DNA of 64,000 nt from Bradyrhizobium sp. sBnM-33 (GCF_032917945.1 NZ_CP136624.1:1054001-1118000), one strand, 5' to 3'. Shown: positions 28,301-36,471, counted from the stretch's first letter. Numbers and translations: made by a program. Notes: generated by a model from the letters alone, not told the origin.

Positions 28301-28413
28301 AAACGCTCAGGTGCATCTTTCTGATTCTCGGTGTGTGCGGCCTTTGTTCCACGGCGGCCATTCACGCCTGCAGGCAGTTCAATCCACCACCGCCGCCGAT
28401 TGTAGGTCCTTGA
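28297..28413 (+). CDS. 38-residue exported peptide, coupled to the preceding micro-ORF
   Basis: Starts at ATG 28297, overlapping the previous stop by 4 nt, and ends at 28413. The peptide has a basic start and hydrophobic core (MKTLRCIFLILGVCGLCSTA) and a proline-rich end (RQFNPPPPPIVGP). It resembles a signal or membrane-anchor sequence; the mature part would be under 20 residues. Function unknown. Read with the upstream micro-ORF it looks like a two-peptide transcript. Confidence 0.5.
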   Translation: MKTLRCIFLILGVCGLCSTAAIHACRQFNPPPPPIVGP

Positions 28414-28505
28414 CGGCAGGCGGTGCATGTCAAATTTTCTTCGACGCGCCTGTCGGCTCCGGGCATAATCGTTCGTCATCAAGACAACGGAGATGCTTGA
28501 GCCTC

Positions 28506-28874
28506 ATGCTGTACGCCATTCTTTGCTATCACGATGAAGACACCGTCGGTTCCTGGACCAAGGAACAGGACGCCGCGGTCATGAAGAAATTGACCGTCGT
28601 GCAGGACAAACTGGCCAAACAGGGCCGGCTCGGTCCGGTGGCGCGGCTGTTGCCGACCACGGCGGCGACCACGCTGCGCAAGGACGATCCGCCGCTGGTG
28701 CTCGACGGCCCCTATGCCGAAACCAAGGAACAATTGCTCGGCTTCTATGTCGTCGACTGCAAGGACCTCGACGAGGCGCTCGGCGTCGCCCGCGATCTCG
28801 GCGCGGCCAATCCCGGCGGCGCCTACGAGATCCGTCCCGTCGGCCATTTCACGGCGGGGAGTGTGCAGCCATGA
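28506..28874 (+). CDS. YCII/DGPF-domain protein paired with ECF sigma factor
   Basis: Encodes 122 aa from ATG 28506 with GGAG upstream. The pattern LVLDGPYAETKEQLLGFYVVDCKDLDEAL is the DGPF motif of YCII-related proteins. The last 4 nt overlap the start of the sigma factor gene (ATGA), so the two are translationally coupled. Genes of this kind accompany ECF42 sigma factors in many bacteria and are thought to act in the same pathway; the biochemical role is unresolved. Confidence 0.9.
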   Translation: MLYAILCYHDEDTVGSWTKEQDAAVMKKLTVVQDKLAKQGRLGPVARLLPTTAATTLRKDDPPLVLDGPYAETKEQLLGFYVVDCKDLDEALGVARDLGAANPGGAYEIRPVGHFTAGSVQP

Positions 28875-30142
28875 CCGATACCGCCTGGATCGATGCCGCT
28901 CTGACTTCGGCTCGCCCCCAGGCGGTCGGCGCGCTGCTGCGCTATTTCCGTAACCTCGATACCGCCGAGGAAGCCTTTCAGAACGCCTGCCTGCGCGCGC
29001 TGAAGAGCTGGCCGCAGAACGGCCCGCCGCGCGATCCCGCGGCGTGGCTGATCATGGTCGGCCGCAATGTCGCGATCGACGACATCAGGCGCGGCAAGAA
29101 GCAGACGCCGTTGCCCGAGGACGAGGCGATCTCCGACCTCGACGACGCCGAGGAGGAGCTTGCCGAACGGCTCGACGGCTCGCATTACCGCGACGACATC
29201 CTGCGGCTGTTGTTCATCTGCTGCCATCCGGACCTGCCGGCGACGCAGCAGATCGCGCTGGCGCTGCGCATCGTCTCGGGTCTCACGGTGAAGCAGATCG
29301 CGCGCGCGTTCCTGGTCTCCGAAGCCGCGATGGAGCAGCGCATCACCCGGGCGAAGGCAAGGGTGGCGGATGCCAACGTGCCGTTCGAAACGCCCGGCGC
29401 GGTGGAGCGCTCCGAGCGCCTCGCCTCGGTTGCCGCCATGATCTACCTGATCTTCAATGAGGGGTATTCGGCGAGCGGCGACACCGCCGAGATTCGCAAG
29501 CCCCTGTGCGAGGAAGCGATCCGGCTGGCGCGGCTGTTGCTGCGGTTGTTCCAAAGCGAGCCCGAGATCATGGGGCTGACCGCGCTGTTGCTGCTGCAGC
29601 ATGCGCGGGCTGATGCGCGATTCGATGCCGATGGCGCGGTGATCCTGCTCGACGACCAGGACCGTTCGAAATGGAATAAGGCTCTGATCGCCGAGGGGCT
29701 GGCGCTGATCGACAAGGCGATGCGCCATCGCCGCAGCGGCCCCTATCAGGTGCAGGCCGCGATCGCAGCGCTGCATGCCCGCGCCGAAAAGCCCGAGGAT
29801 ACCGACTGGACCCAGATCGACCTGCTCTATGGCGCGCTGGAGATCATGCAGCCGTCACCGGTGGTGACCTTGAACCGCGCGGTCGCGGTTTCCAAGGTGA
29901 AAGGGCCGCAAGCTGCCCTCGACATGATCGAGCCCTTAGCGCAGCGACTGTCGAACTATTTTCACTTCTTCGGCGTGCGCGGCGCCTTCCTGATGCAGCT
30001 CGGCCGCAACGACGAGGCCCGCGTGGCGTTCGACCGCGCGATCGCGCTCGCGAACACCTCGGCCGAAGCCGCCCACATCCGCATGCACCTCGACCGCCTG
30101 CAGCGCGACAGCCAGCCCCGCGGCAAAAAGGCGGGGAAGTAA
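28871..30142 (+). CDS. ECF-family RNA polymerase sigma factor with C-terminal TPR-like extension (ECF42-like)
   Basis: Encodes 423 aa. The N-terminal half has sigma region 2 (LDTAEEAFQNACLRALKSWP, then WLIMVGRNVAIDDIRR) and region 4 (LRIVSGLTVKQIARAFLVSEAAMEQRITRAK). The C-terminal half (from about residue 185: ASVAAMIYLIFNEGYSASG) is a helical extension seen in the ECF42 group (DUF6596) that is thought to replace an anti-sigma factor in control. No anti-sigma gene is adjacent. The overlapping DGPF gene is the usual partner. Confidence 0.9.
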   Translation: MTDTAWIDAALTSARPQAVGALLRYFRNLDTAEEAFQNACLRALKSWPQNGPPRDPAAWLIMVGRNVAIDDIRRGKKQTPLPEDEAISDLDDAEEELAERLDGSHYRDDILRLLFICCHPDLPATQQIALALRIVSGLTVKQIARAFLVSEAAMEQRITRAKARVADANVPFETPGAVERSERLASVAAMIYLIFNEGYSASGDTAEIRKPLCEEAIRLARLLLRLFQSEPEIMGLTALLLLQHARADARFDADGAVILLDDQDRSKWNKALIAEGLALIDKAMRHRRSGPYQVQAAIAALHARAEKPEDTDWTQIDLLYGALEIMQPSPVVTLNRAVAVSKVKGPQAALDMIEPLAQRLSNYFHFFGVRGAFLMQLGRNDEARVAFDRAIALANTSAEAAHIRMHLDRLQRDSQPRGKKAGK

Positions 30143-30148
30143 AACTCC

Positions 30149-30294
30149 TCTTCCTTCTCCCCTTGTGGGAGAAGGTGGCGCGGATGCAATCCGCGCCGGA
30201 TGAGGGGTTCTCTCCGCGGAGACAACCCCCTCATCCGTCTCGCTGCCGCTTCGCGTCAGCGATCCACCTTCTCCCCACAAGGGGAGAAGGAAGA
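30149..30294. repeat. dispersed intergenic repeat (TTCTCCCC family)
   Basis: Left arm TTCCTTCTCCCCTTGTGGG and right arm CACAAGGGGAGAAGGAA are inverted copies separated by about 110 nt that themselves contain inverted GATGAGGGG and CCCCCTCATC blocks. It lies between the sigma factor and the DoxX-like gene and has no coding function. Confidence 0.85.
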
Positions 30295-30388
30295 AGCGAA
30301 CCGCGAAAAAATTCGCGTCTCCCTGTCGGTTTCCACCTCCCTCATTCGTCTTGAATCCGAACAGCCATTCAAGACACGGGGACCGATC

Positions 30389-30802
30389 ATGTCCGTCATC
30401 ACCGAGACCGCGCCTGTCTCAAACCCGGCACGCTGGATGGGCCGCATCCTCTCTGGCCTTGTCATCCTGTTCCTGATGATCGACGGCGCCATCAAGCTGG
30501 TGCCGTGGCCGGTCGTCACCGAAACCATGGACCCGATGGGGTACGGTTCGAGCGATGCGCTGATGCGCGGCCTCGGCGCCATCACCATCGTTTGCACAGT
30601 GCTCTATGCCATTCCGCCGACCTCGATCCTCGGCGCGATCCTGCTCACCGGCTATCTCGGCGGTGCGATCGCCTCGCACGTTCGCATCGACAGCCCGTTG
30701 TTCACACATACGCTGTTCGGACTCTATCTCGGCCTGATGCTGTGGGGCGGGCTGTGGCTGCGCGACAAAAACCTGCGCAGCGTGATCCCCTTTCGCCACT
30801 GA
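30389..30802 (+). CDS. DoxX-like integral membrane protein
   Basis: Encodes 137 aa with four probable transmembrane helices: GRILSGLVILFLMIDGAIK, LGAITIVCTVLYAIPP, SILGAILLTGYLGGAIASHV and FTHTLFGLYLGLMLWGGLW. The order matches DoxX family proteins. ATG 30389 was chosen because the upstream in-frame sequence is repeat DNA. Known members include quinol oxidase subunits and redox-stress proteins; the function of this type is undetermined. Possibly cotranscribed with the following SRPBCC gene (31 bp). Confidence 0.85.
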   Translation: MSVITETAPVSNPARWMGRILSGLVILFLMIDGAIKLVPWPVVTETMDPMGYGSSDALMRGLGAITIVCTVLYAIPPTSILGAILLTGYLGGAIASHVRIDSPLFTHTLFGLYLGLMLWGGLWLRDKNLRSVIPFRH

Positions 30803-30833
30803 CTAGCTTCAACGATTGTTCACGGAGTCCGAC

Positions 30834-31370
30834 ATGCTGGAAGTCATTGCCGTCATCGCCGTCATACTGGCAATTGCCATCGCCGTGGTGCTCATTCTCG
30901 CCGCCACCAAGCCGAGCTCGTTGCGGGTGCAGCGCGCAGTCAGCATCAAGGCGCCGCCGGAAGAGATCTTTCCGCTGATCTCCGACTTTCACCAGTGGTT
31001 GACCTGGTCGCCCTACGAGCAGAAGGATCCGGCAATGAAGCGCACCTATGGCGGTGCGGAGCGTGGCAAGGGCGCCGTCTATGCCTGGGACGGTGACAAG
31101 AATGTCGGTTCCGGCCGTATGGAAATTCTCGAAGCCACCGCGCCGCAAAAGATCGTCATCAAGCTCGATTTCTTCAGGCCGTTCGAAGGCCACAACACCG
31201 CCGAGTTCATAATGCTGCCGCAGGGCGATGGCACCCATGTCACATGGCTGATGCATGGTCCGGCGAACTTCATGTCGAGGCTGATCCAGGTGTTCATGAA
31301 CCTGGATCGTATGATCGGCAGGGATTTCGAAGCCGGTCTCGCCAATCTGAAGACGATTACCGAGAGATGA
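30834..31370 (+). CDS. membrane-anchored SRPBCC-family protein
   Basis: Encodes 178 aa from ATG 30834. The N-terminus has one membrane helix (VIAVIAVILAIAIAVVLILA) followed by a START/SRPBCC fold: VQRAVSIKAPPEEIFPLISDFHQWLTWSPY, then GKGAVYAWDGDKNVGSGRMEI, and the final long helix (FEAGLANLKTITE). Such folds bind hydrophobic ligands. A GGAG lies upstream. No known partner besides the DoxX neighbour. Confidence 0.85.
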   Translation: MLEVIAVIAVILAIAIAVVLILAATKPSSLRVQRAVSIKAPPEEIFPLISDFHQWLTWSPYEQKDPAMKRTYGGAERGKGAVYAWDGDKNVGSGRMEILEATAPQKIVIKLDFFRPFEGHNTAEFIMLPQGDGTHVTWLMHGPANFMSRLIQVFMNLDRMIGRDFEAGLANLKTITER

Positions 31371-31389
31371 GTGTCACGATTCTATCGTG

Positions 31390-31492
31390 TCCCGGACGCG
31401 GCGCAGCACGAAGTGATGCGACGCAGAGCCGGGACGCATCGATGGACCCCGGAACAGCAGCGTACCACTTCGTGGTGCGCAGCATCCGGGGA
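31390..31492. repeat. inverted repeat of the TCCCGGACGC family
   Basis: Arm one (about 31390-31435) begins TCCCGGACGCGGCGCAGCAC and ends AGCCGGGAC. Arm two (about 31446-31492) is a degenerate reverse copy. The arms resemble those at 5291-5422. It lies between the SRPBCC and VOC genes. Confidence 0.8.
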
Positions 31493-31535
31493 ACGCCGCA
31501 AATACCAGACTGAGTTAAACCCCAGGGAGCCAGCG

Positions 31536-31949
31536 ATGCAGATCAATCCTTATCTATTCTACAACGGCAACTGCCAAGAAGCGCTGAAGTATTATGAGAA
31601 GGTCCTCGGCGCCCAGATCGGGGCGATGTTTCCTTATGAGGATGCGCCGCCGGACATGCCGACTCCGCCGGATTGGAAGAAGAAGCTGATGCATGCGAGC
31701 ATTACGATCGACGGCGAGGTGCTGATGGCCTCCGATGCCACGCCTGGCGATTACCATCAGCCGCAGGGCTTTGCCGTCTCGCTGCAGGTCGAGGATCCGG
31801 CGGACGCCGAACGCCGGTTCAATGCGCTCGCCGAAGGCGGCACGGTGCGAATGCCCTTCGGCAAGACCTTCTTCTCCAACGGCTTCGGCATGTGCGTCGA
31901 CAAGTTCGGCATTCCCTGGATGGTCAACTGCCCGAAGGAAGACATGTGA
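31536..31949 (+). CDS. VOC-family (PhnB/glyoxalase-like) protein
   Basis: Encodes 137 aa starting at ATG 31536 after GGGAG. The pattern PYLFYNGNCQEALKYYEKVLGAQIGAMFPYED, the HASITIDGEVLMASDA stretch and the C-terminal KTFFSNGFGMCVDKFGIPWMVNC match PhnB-like VOC proteins with two beta-alpha-beta-beta-beta modules. They bind divalent metals or act as resistance or glyoxalase-like enzymes; substrate unknown. An open reading frame continues upstream only into repeat DNA. Confidence 0.9.
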   Translation: MQINPYLFYNGNCQEALKYYEKVLGAQIGAMFPYEDAPPDMPTPPDWKKKLMHASITIDGEVLMASDATPGDYHQPQGFAVSLQVEDPADAERRFNALAEGGTVRMPFGKTFFSNGFGMCVDKFGIPWMVNCPKEDM

Positions 31950-31967
31950 GCTTCTCACGCAATCAAT

Positions 31968-32059
31968 CGTAGGGTGGGCAAAGCGACAGCGTGCCCACCA
32001 TTGGTGCCTCACGGAAGGTGGTGGGCACGGCGCCTGACGGCGCCTTTGCCCACCCTACG
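31968..32059. repeat. intergenic inverted repeat (GGTGGGCAAAG family)
   Basis: Perfect 16-bp ends: CGTAGGGTGGGCAAAG at 31968-31983 and CTTTGCCCACCCTACG at 32044-32059, with internal GTGCCCACCA and TGGTGGGCAC also inverted. It lies between convergent genes and can form a long hairpin that might end transcription on both sides. Related, more degenerate copies are at about 46986-47108 and 48558-48592. Confidence 0.9.
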
Positions 32060-32064
32060 AAATC

Positions 32065-32502
32065 TCACCTGCATCTCGGATAGATCGCGGCGAGTTCGCG
32101 CCCGCGCAGGAGCAGCAGCCGTGAGTTCAATCCGCCGCGCCGGCTGATCCAGTCCCGCACCGGCGCCGGATAAGCCGCGTGCACCGCAATCGAGGCTTCC
32201 GGTTCAGCATAGATCCGGCCGCGGCCGTCGATCGAGCGCGCGGCGTGAAATCCGAGCACCGCGCGGCGGGTCACGCAGATGCGCTCGGCCGGCACCGTCA
32301 TGAGCACCAGCGTGCAGGCCGACAGGCATGGCCCGTCGATCACCACCCGCTCGCCGGATTCGCGCACGCGATCGAACAGTTCGAGAAACGGCCCGACCTG
32401 TCCGCCGGGACTGGCGAGAATGCGGATCTCGGCCCGCACCGGCACGATCGCCGCGACTAGCGCGGCGGCGACAACGATGAGCTTGATGAGCGCAATTCCC
32501 AT
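32065..32502 (-). CDS. exported ClpP-fold-like hypothetical protein
   Basis: Encodes 145 aa from ATG 32502 after AAGGAG. An N-terminal signal peptide (MGIALIKLIVVAAALVAAIV, cleavage near VRAE) precedes a segment resembling the crotonase/ClpP-type fold of small periplasmic proteins: ILASPGGQVGPFLELFDRV, then ERVVIDGPCLSACTLVLMTVP with the Ser-Ala-Cys turn, then AVLGFHAA. Active-site completeness cannot be judged by eye. Function unknown. Confidence 0.7.
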   Translation of the reverse strand: MGIALIKLIVVAAALVAAIVPVRAEIRILASPGGQVGPFLELFDRVRESGERVVIDGPCLSACTLVLMTVPAERICVTRRAVLGFHAARSIDGRGRIYAEPEASIAVHAAYPAPVRDWISRRGGLNSRLLLLRGRELAAIYPRCR

Positions 32503-32770
32503 GTGCGGCTCCTTCGTCAGCACGGCCCCTCCTGGCCCAGTTACCCTGAGATATGTGGCAAGGTTTGGTCAAGCGTCCGCGCCGGAGACGGCGGCCTCGA
32601 TAACGGTGCCGGCCTGGCGGGGCGAGTGCGGCGCGCGCGCCAGCAGGATCGCAAAGCGACGCGTCCAGCGTGGCTTCAGAAGCGAATGCGGAACCGCGAC
32701 CTTCACCTCTGCCCGTTTACGCTCACTGAGATGCGCAGCGTTGCTCCATCGAAATGGTCCGCGCAGTCGT

Positions 32771-32795
32771 GGAACGAATAGTGCAGCCCTTCGTT
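32771..32795 (+). promoter_or_regulatory. perfect EcfG-type promoter (GGAAC-N16-CGTT)
   Basis: GGAAC at 32771-32775 and CGTT at 32792-32795 are separated by exactly 16 nt, the consensus of the alphaproteobacterial general-stress sigma factor EcfG. The only reading frame just downstream is the small membrane ORF at 32804. Transcription would be expected to start only a few nt before that ATG. Confidence 0.75.
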
Positions 32796-32803
32796 CTGGC
32801 CTG

Positions 32804-33004
32804 ATGGATCATCTTTTTCTCAGCATAATCTGCGCGGGCGTTTTACTGCTCGTGACGGCGTTCGCACTGGGAACGCCGAGCATGAGACCGGATGTTCCAC
32901 TAGAAAGGACGGTGTTGCTGCATCGCGGCGCGCTGAACAACGACCTGCCTCCTCGATCCAGCAATGATGGACCGCCAGCCAAAGCCATTCTGACTGGGTT
33001 CTGA
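32804..33004 (+). CDS. 66-residue putative membrane peptide behind an EcfG-type promoter
   Basis: Open from ATG 32804 to 33004. The N-terminus (MDHLFLSIICAGVLLLVTAF) is a hydrophobic helix; the rest is polar and proline-containing (RPDVPLERTVLL, NNDLPPRSSNDGPP). No homologue recognised and no ribosome site visible, since the probable transcript begins almost at the ATG; a leaderless start or a later Met (residue 27) is possible. Support is the promoter position and the signal-like N-terminus, so confidence is moderate. Confidence 0.4.
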   Translation: MDHLFLSIICAGVLLLVTAFALGTPSMRPDVPLERTVLLHRGALNNDLPPRSSNDGPPAKAILTGF

Positions 33005-33037
33005 TCCGCACTCCAAAGCAACATAGCCACTGAGGAA

Positions 33038-33826
33038 CTACCCGTTCCGCCGCTGGCCCCGCAGCGTCGGCAGACCAATGCCGGCGGCATCAAAACCGCC
33101 ATCGACGGCGAGGATCTGCCCGGTGATGTAGCTTGCGCGATCGCTGCACAGGAAGAAGATCGCTTCCGCCAGTTCCTCTTCGAGGCCGTAGCGGTTGAGC
33201 GGAATGGCGTCGTGATAGTCGGCGCGAATTTCCGGCGTGTGGACCTGTTTTGCCATCGCGGTCTCGATCGGGCCGGGCGCCACGGCATTGACGCGAATGC
33301 CGAGCGAAGCCAATTCGACTGCGAGCTGTTTGGTCAGATGCGCAAGCCCCGCCTTGCTGGTGCCGTACGCCGAGCGCAGCGTGGAGGCGCGCACTGCCGA
33401 GATTGAGGTGACGTTGACCATCGCGCCGCCGCCATGTTCCCGCATCAATGGCGCCGCCGCCTTGACGCACAGGAACGGACCGGTGAGGTTGACCTGCAGG
33501 ATGCGGTTCCAGTCGTCATCCGATGTGTCGAGCAGCGGCGCGAACACCGCGATCCCGGCATTGTTGACCAGTGCGTCAAGCCGGCCGAAACGCTCGCTCA
33601 CTGCCGCCACGGCGTTCGCGACTGCCTGGGTGTCGGAGACGTCGCAATGCAGCGCCAGCGTATTGTCGGGGTCGGCGAGGCCGGCGACCGCGCCGCGCAG
33701 CAATTCGCCTTCGATGTCGAGCAGCGCCACCTGCCAGCCGTCGGCCAGAAAGCGTTTCGCCGTCGCAAGCCCGATGCCGCGCGCGGCGCCGGTGACGAGA
33801 ACAACTTTTTGCGCGGAATGGGCCAT
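33038..33826 (-). CDS. SDR-family NAD(P)-dependent oxidoreductase
   Basis: Encodes 262 aa. Classical short-chain dehydrogenase motifs: VTGAARGIGLATAKRFL for the cofactor, ALVNNAGIAVFAP, the catalytic SISAVRASTLRSAYGTSKAGL (Ser, Tyr-x-x-x-Lys), and RVNAVAPGPIETAM. The end AEAIFFLCSDRASYITGQILAVDGGFDAAG matches FabG-like members. Substrate cannot be predicted. Monocistronic, convergent with the 66-residue ORF. Confidence 0.92.
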   Translation of the reverse strand: MAHSAQKVVLVTGAARGIGLATAKRFLADGWQVALLDIEGELLRGAVAGLADPDNTLALHCDVSDTQAVANAVAAVSERFGRLDALVNNAGIAVFAPLLDTSDDDWNRILQVNLTGPFLCVKAAAPLMREHGGGAMVNVTSISAVRASTLRSAYGTSKAGLAHLTKQLAVELASLGIRVNAVAPGPIETAMAKQVHTPEIRADYHDAIPLNRYGLEEELAEAIFFLCSDRASYITGQILAVDGGFDAAGIGLPTLRGQRRNG

Positions 33827-33990
33827 GGCGGGTCCGTTGGCGAGAGGAAAGATTTCCCGCTCCTATAGCCCAGGCCCCGTCGCATGTCCCGGCGACAATG
33901 ATGCAGAATTCAGCGCTGCCCGGCCGAGCCCCGGCATAGCAAATCCGGTACGGGCGGCTGTCCCGTACCTCACGCATTCGATGATCGTAT

Positions 33991-35688
33991 CTAACCGCCC
34001 GCGCGCTGCGCGATCGCCTTCGCTTCCGCGGCGGCGCGCTGCATGCTGGAGGACATTTCGCCGGTCACCGTGCTCTGCTCCTCGACCGCGGCTGCGGTAG
34101 CAGTGACATATTCGCTGACGCTCTGGATCGCACTCTTGATGCTGTCGAGCGCGCCGACGACGTCGCCGGAGATGCCGTTGAGATTGCCGATCTCTTGGCC
34201 GATCTTGTCGGTCGCCTGCTTGGCCTGGGTGGCGAGGTTCTTGACCTCGGAAGCCACCACGGCAAAGCCGCGTCCAGCCTCGCCGGCGCGCGCCGATTCG
34301 ATCGTCGCATTGAGCGCCAACAGGTTGATCTGGCCGGTGATGTTGCCGATCAACTCAACGATGCCGCTCATCGCCTGCGCCGCTTCGTTCAGCCGCTGCG
34401 CTTGGGCGTCGGCCGCTTCGACCCGCCCGACCGCGGTTGCCGCCGTCTCGCGCGACTTGGTCATGGCTTCGGAGATTTCCCGCACCGAGGCGTTCAGTTC
34501 CTCGGCGCCTGCCGCCACCGAATCCATCATGCCGCGCACGCGCTCGTTGCCCATACGGACAAGCACTTGCGCAGTGGTATCGGCGGCGTATTTCACCACC
34601 TTGAACGGCTTGCCGTTGAGGTCGAGGATCGGATTGTAGGAGGCCTGGATCCAGATTTCCTTAGCCCCCTTGCCGATCCGCTTGTATTCGGCCGCCTGAT
34701 ATTCGCCGCGGTTGAGCGCCGCCCAGAATTCACGATAGGGCGCACTGTCGCGCTCTGTCTGTTCGACGAACATGCTGTGGTGCCGGCCGCGGATCTCGTC
34801 CAGCGAGTAACCGACCGTCCGGAGGAAGTTCTGGTTGGCGCCGATGATGGTGCCGTCCATGTTGAACTCGATCACGGCCTGCGACTTGCTGATCGCGGCA
34901 ATCTGGCCGGCGAGATCGGCGGTCGAAAGTTTCTGGCTGGTGACATCGGTGGCGAATTTCACCACCCGGAACGGCTTGCCCTTTTCGTCGAGCACGGGAT
35001 TGTAGGAGGCGAGAATCCAGACTTCCTTCCCGCCCTTGCCGATCCGCTTGTACTCGGCCTGTTGGTTTTCGCCGCGGTTGAGACTCGTCCAGAACTGCCG
35101 GTAGGCGGCGCTGCCGCGCTCGGACGGATCGACGAACATGCTGTGATGCTTGCCCTGAATTTCGGCGAGCGTGTAGCCAAGTGCCTTCAGGAAGTTGTCA
35201 TTCGCGGTAACGATAGTGCCGTCCATCTCGAACGCGATGACCGCCTGCGCGCGGCTGATCGCGGCGATCTGGCCGGCGTCCTCCATGCTCTTGATCTTGC
35301 GGGCGGTGATATCGGTCGCGAACTTCACGATTTTGCAAGGTTTACCGCTGCCGTCGAGCACGGGGTTGTAGGTCGCCTGGATCCAGACTTCCTTACCGCC
35401 CTTGCCGATCCGCCTGTATTCGGCGGCCTGGTATTCGCCGCGCTTCAGCGCTGTCCAGAAGTCGCGATACGCCACGCTGTCGCGCTCCGACTGGTCGACG
35501 AACATGCTGTGATGTTTGCCCCTGATCTCGCCGAGCGAGTAGCCGAGGGCTTTGAGGAAATTGTTGTTGGCGGTGAGAATCGTGCCGTCCATGCCGAACT
35601 CGATAACGGCCTGCGAGCGGCCGACGGCGTCGGCAAGCGCTTTGTCTGTCGAGGAGCTCTTGAGAAATTGAAACACCGTAGGCCTCAT
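33991..35688 (-). CDS. soluble chemoreceptor with three tandem near-identical PAS domains
   Basis: The 565-aa protein has three successive PAS units of about 122 residues (about 20-140, 142-262, 264-384). Each carries QAVIxFxMDGTI, x[22 protein letters not shown] and NPVLD. A methyl-accepting signalling domain follows, with the hairpin tip [20 protein letters not shown] and [18 protein letters not shown]. No transmembrane segment is visible, so it is a cytoplasmic receptor. A GTG at codon 5 with GAGG upstream is an alternative start. PAS domains of this type may bind heme, flavin or another small ligand; none can be assigned. Confidence 0.9.
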   Translation of the reverse strand: MRPTVFQFLKSSSTDKALADAVGRSQAVIEFGMDGTILTANNNFLKALGYSLGEIRGKHHSMFVDQSERDSVAYRDFWTALKRGEYQAAEYRRIGKGGKEVWIQATYNPVLDGSGKPCKIVKFATDITARKIKSMEDAGQIAAISRAQAVIAFEMDGTIVTANDNFLKALGYTLAEIQGKHHSMFVDPSERGSAAYRQFWTSLNRGENQQAEYKRIGKGGKEVWILASYNPVLDEKGKPFRVVKFATDVTSQKLSTADLAGQIAAISKSQAVIEFNMDGTIIGANQNFLRTVGYSLDEIRGRHHSMFVEQTERDSAPYREFWAALNRGEYQAAEYKRIGKGAKEIWIQASYNPILDLNGKPFKVVKYAADTTAQVLVRMGNERVRGMMDSVAAGAEELNASVREISEAMTKSRETAATAVGRVEAADAQAQRLNEAAQAMSGIVELIGNITGQINLLALNATIESARAGEAGRGFAVVASEVKNLATQAKQATDKIGQEIGNLNGISGDVVGALDSIKSAIQSVSEYVTATAAAVEEQSTVTGEMSSSMQRAAAEAKAIAQRAGG

Positions 35689-35888
35689 CCAAATGGCGGT
35701 AAGATGTTGAGGCCGTCGTCCAGTTCACCCGAGCCTCGTTGCCTTTTTACGGTTGACCGGGAGGCAAAAAGAATCCGTTAACGCTGTTCTCCGTAATATG
35801 ACGGATCACACCGCGGCGTAATGCTGATCTTCAGGATGTTCCCGCGCGCCACACCAGCTTAACGAGCATGCGGCCGCGAACCCCAAGA

Positions 35889-36386
35889 CTACCTTCCGTT
35901 CACGACGCTTTCATACGCTGCCTGCAGTCGCTCACCGACTGAAGGACCGCTACGTCTGCGCCGCTTTGCGCCGAGATGGCTCTCGCGTAGCTCGTCCATA
36001 AATTCGGCCCACATTTTCGGTCCGCCCTCGCTGAGCAGCCGCGCGCGAATGCCGAGTTCCTCGCTGACGGGTAGATATTTGTAACCCCAGGCCGCCATCT
36101 GCGCGAGAACGGGCAAGAGCTCGATACCTTGCTCTGTCAGCGAATAGATTCCCTTCTGCTTGTGCGTGGGATCGTCCTCGCGGGTGATGACGCCCTGCTC
36201 GAGCAGCGTCTTGAGCCGGTCGGCGAGAATGTTGGAGGAGATGCCTTCCTCCGATTTGGTCAATAGCTCGCGAAAATGCCGCCGGTTACCGAACATCATG
36301 TCGCGGATGATCAGCAAGCTCCATTTGTCGCCGAGCACTTCCAGCGAAAGATTGATCGGGCATCCGGAGCGCTGGGCATCAGTCAT
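35889..36386 (-). CDS. HxlR-family transcriptional regulator
   Basis: Encodes 165 aa from ATG 36386, preceded by AGGAG. Winged-helix features: CPINLSLEVLGDKWSLLIIRDMMFG, RHFRELLTKSEEGISSNILADRLKTLLEQGVI and KGIYSLTEQGIELLPVLAQMAAWGYKYLP. The first cysteine (in SGCPIN) is the conserved HxlR cysteine that can sense aldehydes or oxidants. Divergent from a DHFR-family gene over a spacer with two perfect dyads, so it probably controls that transcript and itself. Confidence 0.9.
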   Translation of the reverse strand: MTDAQRSGCPINLSLEVLGDKWSLLIIRDMMFGNRRHFRELLTKSEEGISSNILADRLKTLLEQGVITREDDPTHKQKGIYSLTEQGIELLPVLAQMAAWGYKYLPVSEELGIRARLLSEGGPKMWAEFMDELRESHLGAKRRRRSGPSVGERLQAAYESVVNGR

Positions 36387-36431
36387 GGTCGTCTCCTGGG
36401 CAGGCGCCAAGGCGCGCCTCAAAAAACCGCT

Positions 36432-36471
36432 TGCAATATTGCACCAGTTAGATCAAGATGCAACCGGTTGC
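36432..36471. promoter_or_regulatory. two palindromes in the hxlR/DHFR divergent spacer
   Basis: TGCAATATTGCA (36432-36443) and GCAACCGGTTGC (36460-36471) are perfect 12-bp dyads with centres 28 bp apart in the 115-bp spacer. A nearby TTGCGTTTCGCAA also has dyad character. They are candidates for the HxlR operator; which one is bound is unknown. Confidence 0.6.

Noticed and set aside
34195..35781. 528-codon plus-strand frame opposite the PAS chemoreceptor
   Set aside because: Antisense shadow; its apparent repeats mirror the PAS repeats of the real gene.
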